Source of the DNA: Hymenopus coronatus | Lineage: Eukaryota > Arthropoda > Insecta > Mantodea > Hymenopodidae | Direction of reading: 5' to 3' | NCBI GenBank assembly: GCA_030762935.1 | Contig: CM060880.1 | Coordinates: forward strand, 13,302,501 to 13,366,500 | Length of the DNA: 64,000 bases | Part shown: piece by piece, positions 11,701 through 23,700 of the stretch | How the letters are laid out: each line of letters begins with the position of its first letter | Position numbering within the stretch: the first letter of the stretch is position 1 | Program-made: the position numbers and the translations under genes | Notes under the pieces: model-generated | What the model saw: the letters and a program-made list of their open reading frames with translations, nothing else | What the model was told of the DNA's origin: nothing | The model's database searches: none

Positions 11701-14700
11701 TTTCATTAATATTATTTATATAAGATTTATAATAATAACTCCATGGCACGACAGCACGCAAGGAACCTTGACCTACCACCCGACCACTGAGTCCCCCATC
11801 TTGGTTCATGACAGACGTTATGGATGGGGTGCAGTATTGGAGGGTGAGACGTGGTCAGTGCCTCGAACTCCCCTGGCCGTTAATGCAGTCTCATGACCTG
11901 GAGCCGCTACTTCTCCATCAAGTAGCTCCTCCATTGGACCCCCAGGGACCTCACAAAGCTGGGTGCACCCTGGATCAGGTCTCCCAGCAGCAGAAAAATC
12001 CCCATGCCAGAATCGGGAATCGAACCTAGGTCTCCCGCAGCTGCGCTACCACTGCGCCAGGGAGATACGACCTTATATAAGATTTGAAGTGTGACAATAC
12101 CTCAAAAATTACCCAGATCATGGAGTGATAATTTGTGAAGTGAAAATCTGCTTAAAGGTATGCCACTTAATAGCCAGACATTGGAATTATTGAGGAATGG
12201 GGAATTCTTTGAATGAGAGGAGGAATACATGAAGGTTGATGGGAGTGCTTCTATTGGCTCTGATAAAAGCTGCAGCAGCTCATGTGTGTTGGATTAAGCA
12301 CATGGTGGCGATGAGGATGATGAATTTGGGTGGAATTGAGCCTTTACAATTTTAAAGCAATATCATGCTTATATCTGTTTTATTTCTCTCATTGTAACAA
12401 GTAAGTTCATAATAATTGAAATTACTCACTGAAATTAACTTTCAGACAAGCAAAGTAGTTCCAGTATAACAACATGAGTCAGGACATTTATAATGGAATT
12501 TACAAAACATTGGACATCACGCCATGAAATAGAAAATAACATAAAGCTGCTAAAACCTGTAAACAACCCCAGCACTCGTAGATTGGGAGAATATTTTCAT
12601 CACAAACACAAAGACTGGATTATGAATTTTGAAATTTTGAAATATCTAAGTACAATTTTTGGTCTCAGAGCAAAAAGAAACTGGGAGCAAAAAGAAATTA
12701 AGCTGGGGATGCAATAGCCCAATTTATTGTGAAACTAGACCTTAGATTCCAATAGATAAGTGAAGGTTTGTTACAACTATTAATTATTATATTAATATTT
12801 GTGTTACTTCACTGTTACTAGCTTCTTTTTACATTTATAAAACATGTATATTATTTCTGTTGTTCCTTTTAAAATGTTTAATGAGCTTTTCTCAGAATTT
12901 CTTGCTTTCTGCCATACTCTTCATGTGTATTCAAGAGCTTATAAGCACTCGATATGCTTCTGTCTTTTATTTAGCACTAATAATGCAAGGAAAATTTGTG
13001 AATAGCAAAGCAGTACTTTCACATTTTTATGCTATTTGTTAGTGAAGCAAGCATTTAAGTTGACTTCCTCCGTGGTCGAGTGGTCAGTGAGCTGATTTCT
13101 CACCCAGAGGTCCTTGGAATTTTTCTTTAACCACCATTATTCCCTAGATCTGGAAGTATGTATGTGGGACTGAATGTGGTGTGTTTGAAGAGTATAAAAC
13201 AATTTAAACCCAACATAAAGAACCTACAGATGCATTGTTTCTAGTGCTAAGCCACCGATATGACCTTAGAAGTTAAAGAGGACTATATATAAATGTAACA
13301 ATAAAAAAAAAAAAGTTGTTTCTAATGCAAAGCCCCCGATATGACCTCTGGTGCTAAAGGGAGCTATATAAATGAAGCAATAAAAAAAAATAAAGTTATT
13401 TCTAAATAGACTCGAAAGAAAATATTTTTGTTGATTAACATTCTAATTGAGAAACAGTCATGGTTAACCCAAGACTGTATTAGTCAAAATGGTGCTGTCA
13501 TGATTTGCTGTTAAATGGACAAAACACAGTTTTGAGTCAGAGTGAAAGTTTTCCACCTTTGAAAAGCCCTTCTACTCTTTCATTGCCCAGTTTAGCTTTC
13601 ATCTTTTCAAGTTTTGTTTTTCATTTGAATGTTTTTGTCAGTTTCTGTTTTGCATGTCCTGAATAACCAGATAGTGAATTGACTCAGTTAACAGATATAT
13701 CTAAATACTAAAAGAGATGAACTTGATGTCTTGTGTGTTTGTTTAGAGGAACTATCGGGCATTTTTGTGAAGAGCATCAGTGAAGGCAGCGCGGCAGATC
13801 TGTGTAAGAAAATACAAGTGAATGATCGTATTGTTGAGGTAAATATAATTATGTGGTTTAATTTATTACATTCTGTAAGTTTGTTTAGTAACTTTGTGAT
13901 TTAGGAACTGTCTGATTGAAAAGTAAGGAGCGTAATTTAGCAGTAAGAGTGTAATAGGCCTTCATTCTTAGTTATCACACAATTCTTTTAATTACTGAAT
14001 AGTAATAAAAAGATGATTTATTTAGACTTTACACACTTCTTATAAATGGAACTTAATAAAGCTGTACTTTTTTACATAGTGTATAGAAATGTATTACATT
14101 CCACCCAAAATTTTGATACCAAGATTTCACCGGAAATTCTTGTTTTAGGGTCCTCTGTATACAAAAAAAAACATTTTTAAAAAAGGTTCAAGTGTGTGTT
14201 TGGGTGTGGGTGGCTGTGAACACAATAACTCCTAAACAAAAAATCAGTAAAATACCAAACTTGGTATTTAAATTAAATATCTTCCAGGGATGCAACACAC
14301 AGATTTTGAAACCCCCCCCCCCCAACCTCAAATTATGCTTTACATGGAAAAAATTTCAAAAATTTTGATTTCCTCAAAAATGGCTCTAACGATTTTGATT
14401 AAAATACTGTACAATAAAGATATTTGTATGGCAAATAAAATGTTTATCTTGAATTTTGTGGAAATAGCCCCTAAATACCCCTGTATTTTGAATGAATTTT
14501 GCTGGAATTTTTGTAACTAGTAAATCCTAAGAGATAGACAAAAACATTTTACAAAAAAGTAGTAGATCACATTAAAATACACAATTTATGTCATATATGT
14601 TTTTTTTCGTGGAATTAACCATTTCTGAGATATTTCTTGTTATTTACTTCAGATTTAAAATACTTAAAACTTTTCTCACACAGAAAATTGTAAACTTCTG

Positions 14701-17700
14701 GCTCAGTATAGAAACAGATTTTATCCTTATTTTAGCCTAATGTATTCCCTTATTTCCCTTCTTCTTATAAGGAAGTAAGTAATTAAGACAATTTCTGCTA
14801 ATGTTTATCTCAATTATCATAAAATAAATAGAAGAATATGCTTTTTAATAATAATTTGTAATAGCAATGAAGAGAAAGTCATGTGAATGGAACACATCAG
14901 ATTTTTTGGATAGTTTCTGCTAATTTTTTCTGGAATAGCTGAAGTAAATAGAAGAATAAGCTTTATCAATAATTTGTTTCAGAGATGTAGAGAAAGGCAT
15001 GTGAACGGAATACATAAGAATTTTTACTTTCTCTGGCTTGCACCCAAGAATTTAAGACATTTCACCAAAAATACATGTTTTGAGGACCCCAAAGCTTTTC
15101 CAGCTGACTCATCGCTTTTATAAGCTCTGTGATTCTCATGCCACTGTATATGAATATTACAATGTTTTAATATAATATTTTTAGATACGGAGAATCAATT
15201 ATACAATATTAGAATTTCCAATGGTACTATAACTAATATTAACCAAAGTAAATATGATTGTTAGTTTGTCAGAGGTATGATACTCTCCTTTATATATAGT
15301 GTAATTTCTCTCCCTCTTTTCCATAAGTTTTCTTTTTCTAATATTAAAGTGAGTTTTGTAGCTAATGTATTTAATCACATTATCCTGATAATCTGTTTGT
15401 TTTCATTTTAGTTTTGAACTATTAGTTTATTTTACTGTACTATCTTTTTTCCCTCAAGGATGTTAGGTTTTGAAAAAACATTATCATCATTTGTTATGGT
15501 TTTATTCAAATTAGATTGTTTAAATTACCTTTCATTCTATTCTCTTTTATTATTATTTGTATTTCTTATAACATGGAGGAAAAAAATGAAAGATTTAAAC
15601 TTTATCCAAAAAAGTAAAAATTGAATAAATTAATAATGTATAGCTAAAACAGAAATAAATCATAAGTATAAAGGAAACTTAAACTGTTGTATTTTTATTT
15701 TTTCTACACATACTATGTACAAAGTGTATAGAGAAGCTATTGTATTGCATCCAAAAAGTTGATACCGAGATTTCATTGGAAAAACATAGGTTGGTTTTGG
15801 AGCTGGAAAAATTTTATAAAAAATTTTACCTTCAATCTAGAGACAGTTAAGGTAGAATGTAATTCTTTCTACATTGCAAATTGATGGTAGATAAAATAAA
15901 AATGAAATTTTCACATGTTAGAGAGCAATAAAAGCAGTCAATTTGTGCTTGTTGTTATGTTTCAGGTGGATGGGCGTTCTCTACAGGGCTATACAAACCA
16001 TCAAGCTGTGGAGGTGTTGAGGAGCACAGGACAAACTGTCAGACTTTGTCTAGAGAGGTATTTAAGAGGGCCTAAGTTTGAACAACTGCAGCAAGCTATT
16101 GCAAACAGTGAGCTCAAGCCTCCTACACCATCGTCCCCTTCAGCCACGTCTCTGCCTCGCTTCCCTGTCAGCACTGTAAGTGTTTCATGCTTCTTCTTCA
16201 TTACTTTTATTTATTTATACCAAGCACCCATGCAAGCAAAATGGCTATACATCAGCCCAGGTCATATTCCTAACCAAGTTTTCCTTATAATCTAGCAGCA
16301 GTTGCCCTCTGTTGTGTAATAGTTACCATGCTAACTTCATATACCCAAGGTCGCGGGTTCAAATCCGGCAGAGGATAATGGGTTTTTTCGGGCGTAAAAA
16401 TCCTTAGCATGGCTTCCTCTGGGAGGGTTGGTCCCAAGTTTCAGATTTACAGCACATAAAAGAACCTCAAGCCTGATAGTAAGGCCTCTGAGCAAAATTA
16501 AGTGGTCTCTCACACCTAATATAGAATAGGACACTGAGAGAACCATAATAGTTAAAGAGCATCCATAGATACTCCATTCCATTTATAATCTAGCACATTT
16601 ATTTTAATCATAAAGATGATGATGATGATGATGATGATGATGATATGATGATGATAACAACAACAATAACAATAGAATAACAAAAGCTTACAACAGTCAT
16701 GCTGTACACTTCTTAAACCTATAAACTTATGTTTTATGTACTTCTCTTTTTGCTGACCACATGCATTTCATTTTTACTTTAGCCAAATACTCACCTACCT
16801 TTTTGCTATCCTTACAAAAAAAGTTTGATTAGGGCTATCTTTCTGTCCATGTTACCATTTATACACTGTTTCTTCCAAAGCTCTGTCCCTTTACAGTCAT
16901 AACTATATGTTCCATATTTTCCTTTTCACCACATTTTCTTTTGGAATCCTTTTCTCATACCCTTTAGTCTCTACACACTCACTTGTACCCAAGCAATACT
17001 CTTCCTTTGTTCTTTATTTAATTTATTCACATACATTTCTCTTTCCCATGTGTTTATATAAATTACATATGTAATATAGATACATCACCTCTACTATGCG
17101 TAGTGGTGGTTTTCAGAAAAGTAGAAAGGTTGATGGTAATGATGAATATTGTATAAATTTCTGTGCTGGCAAGCATGTTGAGAGATGTGTTTGCCAATCT
17201 CGCAGTGTTTTCGGGCATCCTGCTGCTCATGCACAACTGAACGTCAATAGAAAATTCTGCTTTGTCAATTGAGGCGCTCAGAATAATAACAGCAGATCCC
17301 AACCAACATTGAATTTTGAGATAGAAGCATGACCGTACACATCTGCCATCTACCTTTTATGTGATGAAGTATCAAACGAATTGGGATGTGGTAAAACTCT
17401 GAAAACGAACACACTCTCAGCTTAAAAATGGCATATCCTAATTATGAGTGCTTTACTTTATGTCTGCTACATTGCGGCATCTTACTTCACCACATTGAAG
17501 ATCCAAGTATGTGGCGGTGCTTCCAGATTCACTCTGCTACAGATGAGTAGATCTACGTACCACTTGTTGAGAAGGCCTATTACTGTAATGTGCCTCAGCT
17601 TAGCTCAGCCTGGTTTGACTCTTTCGGGTGGTAGCAAATGAGGGTAGCTTGGGGAGTGATCTTATAAAATTAGTTTAATACACGTTACTTTCTACTTCAA

Positions 17701-20700
17701 TTTATTGCAGACTAGAAGATTTATTTTACTTAATAAACTTGTTTCTTTAACTTAGCTGTGGTTAGCGGAGTCTCAATGTGCATCACTGACTTTAACTATT
17801 CATCACTGTGAGCGCCGATATTTAACTGAGAGTAAGGCTCCTGAGATTCTCTCGATGTGCTATCACCTCATACTTGTATAGCAAAATTACTGTCATGGCG
17901 GCTTCTTTCTGATTAGTCAGAAAGACCACAAACCTGGAGTTGATGTAGACCATAATGCATCATTTCCTACCCAGATACACCATAACACCCACGTGACAAA
18001 CATTACACACTGGAAAAAGACTTATTTCGCTACTAGAAGGGTCTTTACCATTACCTGGTTCTCTATTGCAATCACACGCTCCTCGTACGTGCTTGGACAA
18101 AAGAGTGATTTCCTGACAAAGAAAGTTCCCCTTTCCACTTTCCAAGTTTGTAGTAAACAACTGTGAACTGCTTTGGCTATAGATAGTCTTACACTCTTAA
18201 ATATTAACTGACAATATTCTACATAGCGAGGCCCACTAACAGTCTCAGCATGTTCATGGCTTTGTAGTGAACGGGTGAACGCCGTCCGCAGATTTATTCC
18301 TGAATCTCCAAAAAAAGGAAAGAGACAAGTGAGAAAGGCAACTGAATGGGTAATAAACAGAAGAAAGTTGAGCAGAAATGTGGTAAATCATATGTAACAA
18401 AAAAGTCCATATGAATCCAGGAAAAAAAAAATCTTGAACAATTAGATAAATGCTGTAACTTTGCTGGTTCAACTTGCATGTTTCAATGTTTGTCTTGCAA
18501 TATTTGTAAAATTTTATGGGCTTGATGACTATAATAAGCAGAATATCTATATGTTTCATTTATAGAGCTGGATTAGCTATTTCAAGATGTTAAATGAAGG
18601 AACAGTCAATTTTACACCATTTTTTCTGTTTTGTATATTTTTTGTTTTAATAAACAACACAAAAATCAAGAAAACTATTAGTCACAATGGTCCAAGAATT
18701 TGCACATAGACTTAAAAATACCTTAATTTAAATATCCAGAAGATATCAAGCTGTAATGTTAACTACTTTCCATGTTTTGGAAAAAAACAGTAAATGGTGT
18801 TTATCTCAAAATGAACTTTGGTTGGGATCTGCCGTTATTATTCTAAGTGCCTCAATTGTGTACAGAACTTTGTTGAGGTGGTCACAGCAGTTAGTATCCA
18901 AAATTTGGTTTGCCACTGCCTTCTGCTCCATAATGTGCTGATATCGATTCAGGTACTAGTTTTTTATTTACATTTTTTATGGTTCTGGTACATACACTTT
19001 AGGCTGTTGTGTTGGATACTATAGTTATTGTAGCCACTTTGGAATCAGATAGTATTACAACTCTCTAAAATATGTTTGCTAAAGAAGATTTTATAAGTAG
19101 AGAAGAAATTTCATCATAAGAATTTAAATTTACTCTTTTGTGAAAGGAAAATAGCATACTGCATCAGGTCCAATGTCACTATTATTTGGTAAACTGATTT
19201 ATCAGTAAAAGCATGTAGCCCAGGATATTTTAAATTTATTATTTTTAGAGAGGCATAGTCTGAAAAATGTCTAACTTTTAAGAAGCTATTCATGTATAGG
19301 TAAAGTCAGACTGAAAAATTCAATGCCATAGCTGGGATTTGAACCACAAATCCCCTGGTCTCTAGCCAGTTGCTCTATCACTGAGCTACCATGGCAACAT
19401 GCTGGCATAGTATTGAATTTCTCAACTGACTCACATGCTTCCTGGTAAACCACAAGGTGATCACAAATTATTTTGAGTTGACAGCCCCAATGGTGACCTA
19501 AAGTGTATACAAGCATTTTAAGTCCCAGGATTCATAGTATAGCCAACTATTATGGACAATTGTGATAATTTTAATTGTTTTCTTATAGAAACCATGTCAT
19601 GGTAGCTCAGTGGGTAGAGCAACCGGTTACAGACCGGGAGATCCGTGGATAAAATCCTGGCTATGGCAGTGAATTTTTAAGCATGACTCTAACTCCTGTC
19701 CTACACACAGCTTCTGTGAGAAAACAATTAAAAATATTCATGTATAGTTTCAGTCAAAATCTCTTATCCATGACCTATCACATTGACCCATCATCATGGT
19801 AATTTTATTATGTGTGATTGTATAAGTTATCAATTGTATAAAATAAACATTGCTATACTCATGAAATAAACAGTGTCAATTTCTAATATTATTGATGCAG
19901 TATCTGTCAAAGTTAATACAACTAACAATATTTTTAAATAAAAGTGAGAGAGTTGACATTTTAGTGAAGATTTAATATGGTGATAATTTATGTTAAAGAT
20001 TTGAAGCTTTCTCTGTGTTATTACAGATGACTTTACGAAATAGCAATCGAGTTAGATTGGAATCAGAGAAATCCAAACTTTCGACCATCTTGACTCTGTG
20101 GTCTTTGTCAGGGAAGAAAATTCTGCTATGTCAATTATGTGCAGAAATTTGTTGAGATGCTCATGGCAGTTAGTAATCCAAAATTTTGCTTATCATTGTC
20201 TTCTGCTCCATAATGTGCTGAAATCGATCAAGTACTAGTTTTTATTTAAATCTTTTGTGGTTCTGCTACTTAGACTTGGTTGAAAGCTTGGATTTCTCTG
20301 ATTGTAATCTAACTCGATTGCTATCCTGTGAAGTCATCTATAATAATTTATGTGGTTACCATGGCAATGTATGTACAACTATAGAGAGTAACAAACCTTT
20401 ATGAGATGGTATTTAAAAAGAATAGGGTGTCATTTAAAATGTTTTTATGATATCACAATTTGCATAGCAGTGATAAGATGGTTTGTTTCTGTAAAATAGG
20501 GTCTTCTCAAATATACTGTTTGATGTGTTCAAGTATTTTTGAAAAAAAAAAATTCCATTTAAGTGTAGTAGAAAATGTATAGGACTTTTGAAATTATTGT
20601 ATAGCCAACTGTAAAAATATTGCATTTACAAAATATCATTTATTTTTATCAAATGATAAAATGCTAAACACTATACATGTTGTAAGATAATATAGAAGTG

Positions 20701-23700
20701 TTGTAAATAACTATGAAGTGTGTTTCTTAAAGGATGGGGAAGAAACTGAAATAGAGGTGGAGGGGGAGTCGCACACAACTATTGACTCCATGATCCTTGA
20801 GCCCCTGGAAATAATCAACGCAGAGATTGAAGATGTAGAAGCGCTGATAGATACCAACTACGTTGGCAAGCTGCAGCCCTCTGTTGAAGCAGCAATCAAA
20901 GCGAAATGGGGGAAGATAATGGGACCAGACATTGAAATAGTGGTAGGTATCTGATACAAGTGAATCTTCTCTCCTCTTCCCATCCCTTTGATAAGTGAAG
21001 AGCTTGTGATAAATGAATGTCCAACAAGAAAAAAGCATTAGTTTAACTGCTAAAATGACAACAACAATGATTGTGGCAATAATAAATAATAGCAATAACT
21101 GTCTCTGTGGTTGAATGGTCAATGCTGTGACTTCTCAACTCAAAAATTCTGGGTTTGATTCCTGGCTGGGATTCAATCTCGCATTTCTGAGTTGATCGAA
21201 TGCTCATCTTCACATGGTTTCCAGGTCATAACGGTTTTGCAGATAATGGGATAGTGGACAGGCTGCAGCGTTACTTGGAAGAGGCTGTACCCTCAGGGAA
21301 TGTATCGTATAATTTTTACTTTCTCTATACTCACTATGTACATAGTGTATAGAGAATGTATTGCACTCCACCAAAAAATTTGATACCGAGATTTCACCGG
21401 AAATATATGTTTTAGGGTTCCCTGTATCCAAAAAAAGTATTTTCAGAAAAAGGTCCGTGTGTGTGTCCGTGTGTCTGTGAACACGATAACTCAAAAACGA
21501 AAAGTCGGTAAAATACCAAACTTGGTATTTAAGTTTAGTATCTTTCAGGGATGTGACACGAAGATTTTGAGAAACATCCCCCCACCCCAAACCACCCTTT
21601 ACATGGAACTTTTTTAAAAAATTATGATTTTCTAAAAAATGGCTCTAACGATTTGGATTAAAATATCGTATATTAAAGTTATTTATACCTGACAAATAAA
21701 ATGTATAGTTTGAATTTTCTGGGAATAGCCTCTGAAGACTACTTTATTCTGGATGAATTTTTCATAACTACTAAGTCGTAAGAGATGGACAAAAACTTAA
21801 CCCACAAAAAATGTAGAGCATGTTAAAACACACAATTTATGTTGTATACATTTTTTTCGTGGAGTTGATCGTTTTTGAGATATTCCATTTTCTTGGTTTC
21901 AGCTTTGAAAAACTTATACTTTTCTCATACAGGAATTTGTCAACTTGTGTCCATACAAACAAAAGTACATCAGTCACATAGCAACCAGTTTTGGCTTTCC
22001 CTTTAACCTATGGTACTCCCTTATTTCGCTTCTACTTACAATAAATCAACAAATAAGACTATTTCTGCTAATTTTTCTCGATTAGCATGAAATAAATAAA
22101 AGATAAGCTTATTAACAATAATAATTTACCGAGATATAGAGAAAGTCATGTGAATGGAACACATCAGATTTTTTTTAGGTTTCTTCTTTTAGCCTGCCAG
22201 CAATCATGGCAAAGTTTAGTGGGTACCCAGCTTCATACAATCAAACTAACATCTTGCCAGATGAACTGGTGTCCTTACGCTTCTGCATATTGGTCATATG
22301 CGCTCGCACATGGCTACCTTCTCCACACTGAGCCAGCTCCTATCTGTCACACCTGCGGTGTTTGTCTGTCTGTGGCACATGTGTTGCTTGATTGTCCAAG
22401 ATTCTATTGCGATGGCAATCCATCGAACTGGGTACCTCTTTAAATACTATTTTATGTGATGACACCAATTCTGTTAATAAAGTGCTCCAGTTTGTTGCTT
22501 CTATTGTTCTCATCAAAGACATATAACCTGTTTTTCGCATGTGGGTATTTTTACTTTCTCTATACGTACTATGTACACAGTGCATAGAGAAGGTATTGTA
22601 TTGCACCCAAAAATTTGATACCGAGATTTCACCGGAAATATATGTTTTGAATCTAAATAAAGCATTTTTAGAAAAATGTCCGGTGTGTGTCTGTCTGTCT
22701 GTGTGTATGTGGGCCGCATAGCTCAAAAATGAAAAGACCGTTAAATACCAAACTTGGTATTTAAGTTTTGTATTGTCCAAGGACGTGACATGAAGATTTT
22801 CAAAATAAAATCCCCCCATCCCAAACTACCCTTTATATGGAAAAAATTTCAAAAATTTTTATTTTCTCAAAAATGGCTGTAATGATTTTGATTAAAATAT
22901 TGTATATTAAAGATATTTACCTAACATTTAAAATGTATATCTTGAATTTTCTGGAAATAGCCTCTGAAGACTATTCTGGATGGATTTTACGTAATTTTGC
23001 ATAGCTGCTAAACTGTAAGAGATGGACAAAAATTTACCATACAAAAAATGCAGAGCACACTTAAACACACAATTTATGTCATACATTTTTTTCGTGGAGT
23101 TTGTCGTTTTTTAGATATTCCTTATTTTAGGTTTCAGCTTTAAAAAAACATACTTTTCTCATATGGGAATTTGTCAACTCCTATCCATACAAACAAAGGA
23201 ACTTCAGTCACATAGCAACCAGCAAGCAGCTTTTGACTAATATTTTAGCCTATGCTACTCCCTTATTTCCCTTCTACTTACAAGGAGGCAAGTAATAAGA
23301 TGATTTCTGCTAATTTTTTCTCGATTAGCCTGAAGTAAATAGAAGAATAAACTTCTTAACAATAATTTATTGTAGAGATATAGACAAAGTCATGTGAATG
23401 GAATGTTTGTCCTAATCCTGAAAAGAGGATTGTTGAGTAACTCTCAAGCTGTAGGAACCCCAGGCACATTTGAGCAGTATTTCACCCATTTCATTCACTG
23501 CTCAATATGACCTACCAGACTACACCTATCTCATTGCATTGTTTGACAAAATTTGAATTTGTGTTGGTATAAACTCCAAATTCTGCTTGTAAGACTGCTT
23601 TATCTATTATTTGACAAGTTCGATCAATTACACTAAACAACACTTACTTGGTATTTTTGCCGGAACATGTTTTGAAGGACTAGTTTCTTTCATTTACAAC

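Noticed and set aside
16614..16650. CRISPR-like or satellite array
   Set aside because: It is a plain trinucleotide microsatellite; no repeat-spacer structure exists anywhere in this eukaryotic window.
19604..19680. A functional tRNA gene on the + strand
   Set aside because: The T loop has lost TTC and a SINE-like body follows; the opposite-strand copy at 19286-19400 shows it is a repeat family.
21311..21590. Open frames in Rep850 copies that translate to similar peptides (for example around [13 protein letters not shown])
   Set aside because: The similarity follows from the shared repeat DNA. The frames differ in length between copies, start at arbitrary points and resemble no protein family.
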